From assembly GCF_032854445.1 (NCBI RefSeq), contig NW_027018099.1:19624-83623 (forward strand): a stretch of DNA of 64,000 nt, written 5' to 3'. Positions 34,755-47,941 of this stretch are shown piece after piece. Under the pieces are notes generated by a model. It was given only the letters and a program-made list of their open reading frames with translations. It had not been told where the DNA came from and did no database searches. Both the position numbers and the translations under genes were made by a program. Numbering within the stretch: position 1 is the stretch's first letter; the number at the start of each line of letters is the position of its first letter. The stretch is from Liolophura sinensis. Its lineage: Eukaryota; Mollusca; Polyplacophora; Chitonida; Chitonidae.

Positions 34755-37700
34755 GTGCCCAGCAACGGCTCTTACTCCATGGAAACCAGGGAAATATGCA
34801 ATTTTTTAACAGCTGCCGATGCCTGGCCCAATTCCGCATCTATTAGAACCTTATTGATGTGGTTCAGTGATCAGTTGTACTTTTTACAGCAGACTGTATC
34901 TAGTACATTGTGTTTTTTATGTACGAATGGTGTGGTTTTTCTACACGTAGATAAAGACATTGAGATTGTCTTGGACTTAAAAGTAAGACAATTGCTGGAT
35001 GAGTTAAATGGGCTTAGCCCAAAGATTTGACGTCTTCTGGGCTACCGAAGGGCACATAACGTATAGTTAAAAGTTGAATATAGTAACGACCAGTCGCGAT
35101 TGTGCATAGTACAGTGTATCCGATTTCAATTAACAAAAAGACCAGGCAAAATGCAAAAGTGGAAAAACTGTTCCAGTGCTGCTGGTAAGAGGCTAATCCG
35201 ACGTATTTTGTCAAGAGAAATCGAATGGTGCAAATCGCGTTGCTCTCCGACCAATACTTTTGGCTGTAGCGACAATTGAATGATCATTGATGTCATAGTC
35301 ACGTGCCCAGCAACGGCTCTTACTCCATGGAAACCAGGGAAATTTGCAATTTTTTAAACAGCTGCCGATGCCTGGGCCAATTCCGCATCTTTTAGAACCT
35401 TATTGATGTGGGTCAGTGATCAGTTGTACTTTTTACAGCAGACTGTATCTAGTACCTTGTGTTTTTTAAGTACAAATGGTGTGGTTTTTCTACACGTAGA
35501 TAAAGACATTGAGATTGTCTTGGACTTAAAAGTAAGACAATTGCTGGATGAGTTAAATGGGCTTAGCCCAAAGATTTGACGTCTTCTGGGCTACCGAAGG
35601 GCACATAACGTATAGTTAAAAGTTGAATATAGTAACGACCAGTCGCGATTGTGCATAGTACAGTGTATCCGATTTCAATTAACAAAAAGACCAGGCAAAA
35701 ATGCAAAAGTGGAAAAACTGTTCCAGTGCTACTGGGAAGAGGCTAATCCGACGTATTTTGCCACGAGAAATCGAATGGTGCAAACCGCGTTGCTCTCCGA
35801 CCAATACTTTTGGCTGTAGCGACAATTGAATGATCATTGATGTCATAGTCACGTGCCCAGCAACGGCTCTTACTCCATGGAAACCAGGGAAATTTGCAAT
35901 TTTTTAAACAGCTGCCGATGCCTGGGCCAATTCCGCATCTTTTAGAACCTTATTGATGTGGGTCAGTGATCAGTTGTACTTTTTACAGCAGACTGTATCT
36001 AGTACCTTGTGTTTTTTATGTACAAATGGTGTGGTTTTTCTACACGTAGATAAAGACATTGAGATTGTCTTGGACTTAAAAGTAAGACAATTGCTGGATG
36101 AGTTAAATGGGCTTAGCCTAAAGATTTGACGTCTTCTGGGCTACCGAAGGGCACATAACGTATAGTTAAAAGTTGAATATAGTAACGACCTGTCGCGATT
36201 GTGCATAGTACAGTGTATCCGATTTCAATTAACAAAAAGACCAGGCAAAAATGCAAAAGTGGAAAAACTGTTCCAGTGCTGCTGGTAAGAGGCTAATCCG
36301 ACGTATTTTGTCACGAGAAATCGAATGGTGCAAACCGCGTTGCTCTCCGACCAATACTTTTGGCTGTAGCGACCATTGAATGATCATTGATGTCATAGTC
36401 ACGTGCCCAGCAACGGCTCTTACTCCATGGAAACCAGGGAAATTTGCAATTTTTTAAACAGCTGCCGATGCCTGGGCCAATTCCGCATCTTTTAGAACCT
36501 TATTGAGGTGGTTCAGTGATCAGTTGTACTTTTTACAGCAGACTGTATCTAGTACCTTGTGTTTTTTATGTACAAATGGTGTGGTTTTTCTACACGTAGA
36601 TAAAGACATTGAGATTGTCTTGGACTTAGAAATAAGACAATTGCTGGGTGAGTTAAATGGGCTTAGCCCAAAGATTTGACGTCTTCTGGGCTACAGAAGG
36701 GCACATAACTTATAGTCAAAAGTTGAATATAGTAATGACCAGTCGCGATTGTACATAGTAGAATGTATCCGATTTCAATTAACAAAAAGACCAGGCAAAA
36801 ATGCAAAAGTGGAAAAACTGTTCCAGTGCTGCTGGTAAGAGACTAATCCGACGTATTTTGTCACGGGAAATCGAATGGTGCAAACCGCGTTGCTCTCCGA
36901 CCAATACTTTTGGCTGTAGCGACAATTGAATGATCATTGATGTCATAGTCACGTGCCCAGCAACGGCTCTTACTCCATGGAAACCAGGGAAATATGCAAT
37001 TTTTTAAACAGCTGCCGATGCCTGGCCCAATTCCGCATCTTTTAGAACCTTATTGATGTAGGTCAGTGATCAGTTGTACTTTTTACAGCAGACTGTATCT
37101 AGTACCTTGTGTTTTTTATGTACAAATGGTGTGGTTTTTCTACACGTAGATAAAGACATTGAGATTGTCTTGGACTTAAAAGTAAGACAATTGCTGGATG
37201 AGTTAAATGGGCTTAGCCCAAAGATTTGACGTCTTCTGGGCTACCGAAGGGCACATAACGTATAGTTAAAAGTTGAATATAGTAACGACCAGTCGCGATT
37301 GTGCATAGTACAGTGTATCCGATTTCCATTAATAAAAAGACCAGGCAAAAATTCAAAAGTGGAAAAAACTGTTCCAGTGCTACTGGTAAGAGGCTAATCC
37401 GACGTATTTTGTCACGAGAAATCGAATGGTGCAAACCGCGTTGCTCTCCGACCAATACTTTTGGCTGTAGCGACAATTGAATGATCATTGATGTCATAGT
37501 CACGTGCCCAGCAACGGCTCTTACTCCATGGAAACCAGGGAAATTTGCAATTTTTTAAACAGCTGCCGATGCCTGGGCCAATTCCGCATCTTTTAGAACC
37601 TTATTGATGTGGTTCAGTGATCAGTTGTACTTTTTACAGCAGACTGTATCTAGTACCTTGTGTTTTTTATGTACAAATGGTGTGGTTTTTCTACACGTAG

Positions 37701-38053
37701 ATAAAGACATTGAGATTGTCTTGGACTTAGAAGTAAGACAATTGCTGGGTGAGTTAAATGGGCTTAGGCCAAAGATTTGACGTCTTCTGGGCTACAGAAG
37801 GGCACATAACTTATAGTCAAAAGTTGAATATAGTAATGACCAGTCGCGATTGTACATAGTAGAATGTATCCGATTTCAATTAACAAAAAGACCAGGCAAA
37901 AATGCAAAAGTGGAAAAACTGTTCCAGTGCTGCTGGTAAGAGACTAATCCGACGTATTTTGTCACGAGAAATCGAATGGTGCAAACCGCGTTGCTCTCCG
38001 ACCAATACTTTTGGCTGTAGCGACAATTGAATGATCATTGATGTCATAGTCAC
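34755..38053. repeat. 6-unit block A-D-E-I-J-K', copy 2
   Basis: Units start at 34755, 35303, 35853, 36403, 36953 and 37504. The order and markers of the first five match the block at 23220 (ACGACCTGTCG, GACCATTG, GAGGTGGTTC, GAAATAAG). D lacks the CTTTGAG change, and one A is missing in the linker at about 35150. The sixth unit is K': entered through ATTAATAAAAAG, with GTGGTTC, GAAGTAAG, GGGTGAG and a private TTAGGCCAAAG. Confidence 0.86.
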
Positions 38054-38602
38054 GTGCCCAGCAACGGCTCTTACTCCATGGAAACCAGGGAAATATGCAA
38101 TTTTTTAACAGCTGCCGATGCCTGGCCCAATTCCGCATCTATTAGAACCTTATTGATGTGGTTCAGTGATCAGTTGTACTTTTTACAGCAGACTGTATCT
38201 AGTACATTGTGTTTTTTATGTACGAATGGTGTGGTTTTTCTACACGTAGATAAAGACATTGAGATTGTCTTGGACTTAAAAGTAAGACAATTGCTGGATG
38301 AGTTAAATGGGCTTAGCCCAAAGATTTGACGTCTTCTGGGCTACCGAAGGGCACATAACGTATAGTTAAAAGTTGAATATAGTAACGACCAGTCGCGATT
38401 GTGCATAGTACAGTGTATCCGATTTCAATTAACAAAAAGACCAGGCAAAAATGCAAAAGTGGAAAAACTGTTCCAGTGCTGCTGGTAAGAGGCTAATCCG
38501 ACGTATTTTGTCACGAGAAATCGAATGGTGCAAACCGCGTTGCTCTCCGACCAATACTTTTGGCTGTAGCGACAATTGAATGATCATTGATGTCATAGTC
38601 AC
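38054..38602. repeat. Single A unit following K'
   Basis: A class A unit entered through GTACATAGTAGAATG and GAGACTAATCC, the linker that otherwise leads from I to J. The same K'-to-A connection is seen at 49591. It joins the 6-unit block to the 7-unit repeats. Confidence 0.85.
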
Positions 38603-41600
38603 GTGCCCAGCAACGGCTCTTACTCCATGGAAACCAGGGAAATATGCAATTTTTTAACAGCTGCCGATGCCTGGCCCAATTCCGCATCTATTAGAACCTT
38701 ATTGATATGGTTCAGTGATCAGTTGTACTTTTTACAGCAGACTGTATCTAGTACCTTGTGTTTTTTATGTACGAATGGTGTGGTTTTTCTACACGTAGAT
38801 AAAGACATTGAGATTGTCTTGGACTTAAAAGTAAGACAATTGCTGGATGAGTTAAATGGGCTTAGCCCAAAGATTTGACGTCTTCTGGGCTACCGAAGGG
38901 CACATAACGTATAGTTAAAAGTTGAATATAGTAACGACCAGTCGCGATTGTGCATAGTACAGTGTATCCGATTTCAATTAACAAAAAGACCAGGCAAAAA
39001 TTCAAAAGTGGAAAAAACTGTTCCAGTGCTACTGGTAAGAGGCTAATCCGACGTATTTTGTCACGAGAAATCGAATGGTGCAAACCGCGTTGCTCTCCGA
39101 CCAATACTTTTGGCTGTAGCCACAATTGAATGATCATTGATGTCATAGTCACGTGCCCAGCAACGGCTCTTACTCCATGGAAACCAGGGAAATTTGCAAT
39201 TTTTTAAACAGCTGCCGATGCCTGGGCCAATTCCGCATCTTTTAGAACCTTATTGATGTGGGTCAGTGATCAGTTGTACTTTTTACAACAGACTGTATCT
39301 AGTACCTTGTGTTTTTTATGTACAAATGGTGTGGTTTTTCTACACGTAGATAAAGACATTGAGATTGTCTTGGACTTAAAAGTAAGACAATTGCTGGATG
39401 AGTTAAATGGGCTTAGCCCAAAGATTTGACGTCTTCTGGGCTACCGAAGGGCACATAACGTATAGTTAAAAGTTGAATATAGTAACGACCAGTCGCGATT
39501 GTGCATAGTACAGTGTATCCGATTTCAATTAACAAAAAGACCAGGCAAAAATGCAAAAGTGGAAAAACTGTTCCAGTGCTGCTGGTAAGAGGCTAATCCG
39601 ACGTATTTTGTCAAGAGAAATCGAATGGTGCAAATCGCGTTGCTCTCCGACCAATACTTTTGGCTGTAGCGACAATTGAATGATCATTGATGTCATAGTC
39701 ACGTGCCCAGCAACGGCTCTTACTCCATGGAAACCAGGGAAATTTGCAATTTTTTAACAGCTGCCGATGCCTGGGCCAATTCCGCATCTTTTAGAACCTT
39801 ATTGATGTGGGTCAGTGATCAGTTGTACTTTTTACAGCAGACTGTATCTAGTACCTTGTGTTTTTTATGTACAAATGGTGTGGTTTTTCTACACGTAGAT
39901 AAAGACATTGAGATTGTCTTGGACTTAGAAGTAAGACAATTGCTGGGTGAGTTTAATGGGTTTAGCCCAAAGACTTGACGTCTTCTGGGCTACCGAAGGG
40001 CACATAACTTATAGTCAAAAGTTGAATATAGTAATGACCAGTCGCGATTGCACATAGTACAGTGTAGCCGATTTCCATTAACAAAAAGACCAGGCAAAAA
40101 TGCAAAGTGGAAAAACTGTTCCAGTGCTACTGGTAAGAGGCTAATCCGACGTATTTTGTCACGAGAAATCGAATGGTGCAAACCGCGTTGCTCTCCGACC
40201 AATACTTTTGGCTGCACCAACAATTGAATGATCATTGATGTCATAGTCACGTGCCCAGCAACGGCTCTTACTCCATGGAAACCAGGGAAATATGCAATTT
40301 TTTAACAGCTGCCGATGCCTGGCCCAATTCCGCATCTATTAGAACCTTATTGATGTGGTTCAGTGATCAGTTGTACTTTTTACAGCAGACTGTATCTAGT
40401 ACCTTGTGTTTTTTATGTACGAATGGTGTGGTTTTTCTACACGTAGATAAAGACATTGAGATTGTCTTGGACTTAAAAGTAAGACAATTGCTGGATGAGT
40501 TAAATGGGCTTAGCCCAAAGATTTGACGTCTTCTGGGCTACCGAAGGGCACATAACGTATAGTTAAAAGTTGAATATAGTAACGACCAGTCGCGATTGTG
40601 CATAGTACAGTGTATCCGATTTCAATTAACAAAAAGACCAGGCAAAAATGCAAAAGTGGAAAAACTGTTCCAGTGCTACTGGTAAGAGGCTAATCCGACG
40701 TATTTTGTCACGAGAAATCGAATGGTGCAAACCGCGTTGCTCTCCGACCAATACTTTTGGCTGTAGCCACAATTGAATGATCATTGATGTCATAGTCACG
40801 TGCCCAGCAACGGCTCTTACTCCATGGAAACCAGGGAAATTTGCAATTTTTTAAACAGCTGCCGATGCCTGGGCCAATTCCGCATCTTTTAGAACCTTAT
40901 TGATGTGGGTCAGTGATCAGTTGTACTTTTTACAGCAGACTGTATCTAGTACCTTGTGTTTTTTATGTACAAATGGTGTGGTTTTTCTACACGTAGATAA
41001 AGACATTGAGATTGTCTTGGACTTAAAAGTAAGACAATTGCTGGATGAGTTAAATGGGCTTAGCCCAAAGATTTGACGTCTTCTGGGCTACCGAAGGGCA
41101 CATAACGTATAGTTAAAAGTTGAATATAGTAACGACCAGTCGCGATTGTGCATAGTACAGTGTATCCGATTTCAATTAACAAAAAGACCAGGCAAAAATG
41201 CAAAAGTGGAAAAACTGTTCCAGTGCTGCTGGTAAGAGGCTAATCCGACGTATTTTGTCAAGAGAAATCGAATGGTGCAAATCGCGTTGCTCTCCGACCA
41301 ATACTTTTGGCTGTAGGGACAATTGAATGATCATTGATGTCATAGTCACGTGCCCAGCAACGGCTCTTACTCCATGGAAACCAGGGAAATTTGCAATTTT
41401 TTAAACAGCTGCCGATGCCTGGGCCAATTCCGCATCTTTTAGAACCTTATTGATGTGGGTCAGTGATCAGTTGTACTTTTTACAGCAGACTGTATCTAGT
41501 ACCTTGTGTTTTTTAAGTACAAATGGTGTGGTTTTTCTACACGTAGATAAAGACATTGAGATTGTCTTGGACTTAAAAGTAAGACAATTGCTGGATGAGT

Positions 41601-42449
41601 TAAATGGGCTTAGCCCAAAGATTTGACGTCTTCTGGGCTACCGAAGGGCACATAACGTATAGTTAAAAGTTGAATATAGTAACGACCAGTCGCGATTGTG
41701 CATAGTACAGTGTATCCGATTTCAATTAACAAAAAGACCAGGCAAAAATGCAAAAGTGGAAAAACTGTTCCAGTGCTACTGGGAAGAGGCTAATCCGACG
41801 TATTTTGCCACGAGAAATCGAATGGTGCAAACCGCGTTGCTCTCCGACCAATACTTTTGGCTGTAGCGACAATTGAATGATCATTGATGTCATAGTCACG
41901 TGCCCAGCAACGGCTCTTACTCCATGGAAACCAGGGAAATTTGCAATTTTTTAAACAGCTGCCGATGCCTGGGCCAATTCCGCATCTTTTAGAACCTTAT
42001 TGATGTGGGTCAGTGATCAGTTGTACTTTTTACAGCAGACTGTATCTAGTACCTTGTGTTTTTTATGTACAAATGGTGTGGTGTTTCTACACGTAGATAA
42101 AGACATTGAGATTGTCTTGGACTTAAAAGTAAGACAATTGCTGGATGAGTTAAATGGGCTTAGCCCAAAGATTTGACGTCTTCTGGGCTACCGAAGGGCA
42201 CATAACGTATAGTTAAAAGTTGAATATAGTAACGACCTGTCGCGATTGTGCATAGTACAGTGTATCCGATTTCAATTAACAAAAAGACCAGGCAAAAATG
42301 CAAAAGTGGAAAAACTGTTCCAGTGCTGCTGGTAAGAGGCTAATCCGACGTATTTTGTCACGAGAAATCGAAGGGTGCAAACCGCGTTGCTCTCCGACCA
42401 ATACTTTTGGCTGTAGCGACCATTGAATGATCATTGATGTCATAGTCAC
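38603..42449. repeat. 7-unit higher-order repeat A''-F-C-A'-B-D-E, copy 1
   Basis: Units start at 38603, 39153, 39703, 40251, 40800, 41350 and 41900. Shared private markers with copy 2: GATATGGTTC in A'', GATGTGGGTC in C, TGTAGGGACAATTG at the end of the D entry linker, and GTGGTGTTTCTAC in E. The A''-to-F linker has an extra A (GGAAAAAACTG), which makes this copy one base longer. Confidence 0.9.
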
Positions 42450-45400
42450 GTGCCCAGCAACGGCTCTTACTCCATGGAAACCAGGGAAATATGCAATTTT
42501 TTAACAGCTGCCGATGCCTGGCCCAATTCCGCATCTATTAGAACCTTATTGATATGGTTCAGTGATCAGTTGTACTTTTTACAGCAGACTGTATCTAGTA
42601 CCTTGTGTTTTTTATGTACGAATGGTGTGGTTTTTCTACACGTAGATAAAGACATTGAGATTGTCTTGGACTTAAAAGTAAGACAATTGCTGGATGAGTT
42701 AAATGGGCTTAGCCCAAAGATTTGACGTCTTCTGGGCTACCGAAGGGCACATAACGTATAGTTAAAAGTTGAATATAGTAACGACCAGTCGCGATTGTGC
42801 ATAGTACAGTGTATCCGATTTCAATTAACAAAAAGACCAGGCAAAAATTCAAAAGTGGAAAAACTGTTCCAGTGCTACTGGTAAGAGGCTAATCCGACGT
42901 ATTTTGTCACGAGAAATCGAATGGTGCAAACCGCGTTGCTCTCCGACCAATACTTTTGGCTGTAGCGACAATTGAATGATCATTGATGTCATAGTCACGT
43001 GCCCAGCAACGGCTCTTACTCCATGGAAACCAGGGAAATTTGCAATTTTTTAAACAGCTGCCGATGCCTGGGCCAATTCCGCATCTTTTAGAACCTTATT
43101 GATGTGGGTCAGTGATCAGTTGTACTTTTTACAACAGACTGTATCTAGTACCTTGTGTTTTTTATGTACAAATGGTGTGGTTTTTCTACACGTAGATAAA
43201 GACATTGAGATTGTCTTGGACTTAAAAGTAAGACAATTGCTGGATGAGTTAAATGGGCTTAGCCCAAAGATTTGACGTCTTCTGGGCTACCGAAGGGCAC
43301 ATAACGTATAGTTAAAAGTTGAATATAGTAACGACCAGTCGCGATTGTGCATAGTACAGTGTATCCGATTTCAATTAACAAAAAGACCAGGCAAAAATGC
43401 AAAAGTGGAAAAACTGTTCCAGTGCTGCTGGTAAGAGGCTAATCCGACGTATTTTGTCAAGAGAAATCGAATGGTGCAAATCGCGTTGCTCTCCGACCAA
43501 TACTTTTGGCTGTAGCCACAATTGAATGATCATTGATGTCATAGTCACGTGCCCAGCAACGGCTCTTACTCCATGGAAACCAGGGAAATTTGCAATTTTT
43601 TAACAGCTGCCGATGCCTGGGCCAATTCCGCATCTTTTAGAACCTTATTGATGTGGGTCAGTGATCAGTTGTACTTTTTACAGCAGACTGTATCTAGTAC
43701 CTTGTGTTTTTTATGTACAAATGGTATGGTTTTTCTACACGTAGATAAAGACATTGAGATTGTCTTGGACTTAGAAGTAAGACAATTGCTGGGTGAGTTT
43801 AATGGGTTTAGCCCAAAGACTTGACGTCTTCTGGGCTACCGAAGGGCACATAACTTATAGTCAAAAGTTGAATATAGTAATGACCAGTCGCGATTGCACA
43901 TAGTACAGTGTAGCCGATTTCCATTAACAAAAAGACCAGGCAAAAATGCAAAGTGGAAAAACTGTTCCAGTGCTACTGGTAAGAGGCTAATCCGACGTAT
44001 TTTGTCACGAGAATTCGAATGGTGCAAACCGCGTTGCTCTCCGACCAATACTTTTGGCTGCACCAACAATTGAATGATCATTGATGTCATAGTCACGTGC
44101 CCAGCAACGGCTCTTACTCCATGGAAACCAGGGAAATATGCAATTTTTTAACAGCTGCCGATGCCTGGCCCAATTCCGCATCTATTAGAACCTTATTGAT
44201 GTGGTTCAGTGATCAGTTGTACTTTTTACAGCAGACTGTATCTAGTACCTTGTGTTTTTTATGTACGAATGGTGTGGTTTTTCTACACGTAGATAAAGAC
44301 ATTGAGATTGTCTTGGACTTAAAAGTAAGACAATTGCTGGATGAGTTAAATGGGCTTAGCCCAAAGATTTGACGTCTTCTGGGCTACCGAAGGGCACATA
44401 ACGTATAGTTAAAAGTTGAATATAGTAACGACCAGTCGCGATTGTGCATAGTACAGTGTATCCGATTTCAATTAACAAAAAGACCAGGCAAAAATGCAAA
44501 AGTGGAAAAACTGTTCCAGTGCTACTGGTAAGAGGCCAATCCGACGTATTTTGTCACGAGAAATCGAATGGTGCAAACCGCGTTGCTCTCCGACCAATAC
44601 TTTTGGCTGTAGCGACAATTGAATGATCATTGATGTCATAGTCACGTGCCCAGCAACGGCTCTTACTCCATGGAAACCAGGGAAATTTGCAATTTTTTAA
44701 ACAGCTGCCGATGCCTGGGCCAATTCCGCATCTTTTAGAACCTTATTGATGTGGGTCAGTGATCAGTTGTACTTTTTACAGCAGACTGTATCTAGTACCT
44801 TGTGTTTTTTATGTACAAATGGTGTGGTTTTTCTACACGTAGATAAAGACATTGAGATTGTCTTGGACTTAAAAGTAAGACAATTGCTGGATGAGTTAAA
44901 TGGGCTTAGCCCAAAGATTTGACGTCTTCTGGGCTACCGAAGGGCACATAACGTATAGTTAAAAGTTGAATATAGTAACGACCAGTCGCGATTGTGCATA
45001 GTACAGTGTATCCGATTTCAATTAACAAAAAGACCAGGCAAAAATGCAAAAGTGGAAAAACTGTTCCAGTGCTGCTGGTAAGAGGCTAATCCGACGTATT
45101 TTGTCAAGAGAAATCGAATGGTGCAAATCGCGTTGCTCTCCGACCAATACTTTTGGCTGTAGGGACAATTGAATGATCATTGATGTCATAGTCACGTGCC
45201 CAGCAACGGCTCTTACTCCATGGAAACCAGGGAAATTTGCAATTTTTTAAACAGCTGCCGATGCCTGGGCCAATTCCGCATCTTTTAGAACCTTATTGAT
45301 GTGGGTCAGTGATCAGTTGTACTTTTTACAGCAGACTGTATCTAGTACCTTGTGTTTTTTAAGTACAAATGGTGTGGTTTTTCTACACGTAGATAAAGAC

Positions 45401-46295
45401 ATTGAGATTGTCTTGGACTTAAAAGTAAGACAATTGCTGGATGAGTTAAATGGGCTTAGCCCAAAGATTTGACGTCTTCTGGGCTACCGAAGGGCACATA
45501 ACGTATAGTTAAAAGTTGAATATAGTAACGACCAGTCGCGATTGTGCATAGTACAGTGTATCCGATTTCAATTAACAAAAAGACCAGGCAAAAATGCAAA
45601 AGTGGAAAAACTGTTCCAGTGCTACTGGGAAGAGGCTAATCCGACGTATTTTGCCACGAGAAATCGAATGGTGCAAACCGCGTTGCTCTCCGACCAATAC
45701 TTTTGGCTGTAGCGACAATTGAATGATCATTGATGTCATAGTCACGTGCCCAGCAACGGCTCTTACTCCATGGAAACCAGGGAAATTTGCAATTTTTTAA
45801 ACAGCTGCCGATGCCTGGGCCAATTCCGCATCTTTTAGAACCTTATTGATGTGGGTCAGTGATCAGTTGTACTTTTTACAGCAGACTGTATCTAGTACCT
45901 TGTGTTTTTTATGTACAAATGGTGTGGTGTTTCTACACGTAGATAAAGACATTGAGATTGTCTTGGACTTAAAAGTAAGACAATTGCTGGATGAGTTAAA
46001 TGGGCTTAGCCCAAAGATTTGACGTCTTCTGGGCTACCGAAGGGCACATAACGTATAGTTAAAAGTTGAATATAGTAACGACCTGTCGCGATTGTGCATA
46101 GTACAGTGTATCCGATTTCAATTAACAAAAAGACCAGGCAAAAATGCAAAAGTGGAAAAACTGTTCCAGTGCTGCTGGTAAGAGGCTAATCCGACGTATT
46201 TTGTCACGAGAAATCGAATGGTGCAAACCGCGTTGCTCTCCGACCAATACTTTTGGCTGTAGCGACAATTGAATGATCATTGATGTCATAGTCAC
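42450..46295. repeat. 7-unit higher-order repeat A''-F-C-A'-B-D-E, copy 2
   Basis: Units start at 42450, 42999, 43549, 44097, 44646, 45196 and 45746, each 3,846-3,847 bp after its counterpart. The block is entered through ACGACCTGTCG and GACCATTG, the E-to-I linker. Private changes: GAAGGGTGC, GGTATGG in C, GAGAATTCG before A', and GAGGCCAATCC before B. Confidence 0.9.
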
Positions 46296-47941
46296 GTGCC
46301 CAGCAACGGCTCTTACTCCATGGAAACCAGGGAAATTTGCAATTTTTTAACAGCTGCCGATGCCTGGGCCAATTCCGCATCTTTTAGAACCTTATTGATG
46401 TGGGTCAGTGATCAGTTGTACTTTTTACAGCAGACTGTATCTAGTACCTTGTGTTTTTTATGTACAAATGGTGTGGTTTTTCTACACGTAGATAAAGACA
46501 TTGAGATTGTCTTGGACTTAGAAGTAAGACAATTGCTGGGTGAGTTTAATGGGCTTAGCCCAAAGACTTGACGTCTTCTGGGCTACCGAAGGGCACATAA
46601 CTTATAGTCAAAAGTTGAATATAGTAATGACCAGTCGCGATTGCACATAGTACAGTGTAGCCGATTTCCATTAACAAAAAGACCAGGCAAAAATGCAAAG
46701 TGGAAAAACTGTTCCAGTGCTACTGGTAAGAGGCTAATCCGACGTATTTTGTCACGAGAAATCGAATGGTGCAAACCGCGTTGCTCTCCGACCAATACTT
46801 TTGGCTGCACCAACAATTGAATGATCATTGATGTCATAGTCACGTGCCCAGCAACGGCTCTTACTCCATGGAAACCAGGGAAATATGCAATTTTTTAACA
46901 GCTGCCGATGCCTGGCCCAATTCCGCATCTATTAGAACCTTATTGATGTGGTTCAGTGATCAGTTGTACTTTTTACAGCAGACTGTATCTAGTACCTTGT
47001 GTTTTTTATGTACGAATGGTGTGGTTTTTCTACACGTAGATAAAGACATTGAGATTGTCTTGGACTTAAAAGTAAGACAATTGCTGGATGAGTTAAATGG
47101 GCTTAGCCCAAAGATTTGACGTCTTCTGGGCTACCGAAGGGCACATAACGTATAGTTAAAAGTTGAATATAGTAACGACCAGTCGCGATTGTGCATAGTA
47201 CAGTGTATCCGATTTCAATTAACAAAAAGACCAGGCAAAAATGCAAAAGTGGAAAAACTGTTCCAGTGCTACTGGTAAGAGGCTAATCCGACGTATTTTG
47301 TCACGAGAAATCGAATGGTGCAAACCGCGTTGCTCTCCGACCAATACTTTTGGCTGTAGCGACAATTGAATGATCATTGATGTCATAGTAACGTGCCCAG
47401 CAACGGCTCTTACTCCATGGAAACCAGGGAAATTTGCAATTTTTTAAACAGCTGCCGATGCCTGGGCCAATTCCGCATCTTTTAGAACCTTATTGATGTG
47501 GGTCAGTGATCAGTTGTACTTTTTACAACAGACTGTATCTAGTACCTTGTGTTTTTTATGTACAAATGGTGTGGTTTTTCTACACGTAGATAAAGACATT
47601 GAGATTGTCTTGGACTTAAAAGTAAGACAATTGCTGGATGAGTTAAATGGGCTTAGCCTAAAGATTTGACGTCTTCTGGGCTACCGAAGGGCACATAACT
47701 TATAGTCAAAAGTTGAATATAGTAATGACCAGTCGCAATTGCACATAGTACAGTGTAGCCGATTTCCATTAACAAAAAGACCAGGCAAAAATGCAAAGTG
47801 GAAAAACTGTTCCAGTGCTACTGGTAAGAGGCTAATCCGACGTATTTTGTCACGAGAAATCGAATGGTGCAAACCGCGTTGCTCTCCGACCAATACTTTT
47901 GGCTCTAGCGACAATTGAATGATCATTGATGTCATAGTCAC
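46296..47941. repeat. Truncated core C-A'-B
   Basis: Units start at 46296, 46844 and 47393. C follows E directly, skipping A'' and F, and is entered through the E-type ACCTGTCG linker. C keeps GGGCTTAGCCC but has AAAGACTTG. The B unit has TTACAACAG and AGCCTAAAG, and its entry has lost the CACGTG motif (AGTAACGTG). Confidence 0.85.

Noticed and set aside
44444-44626. 60-codon frame after unit 44097
   Set aside because: It is open only because one substitution (GAGGCCAATCC) removed a TAA present in all sibling units.
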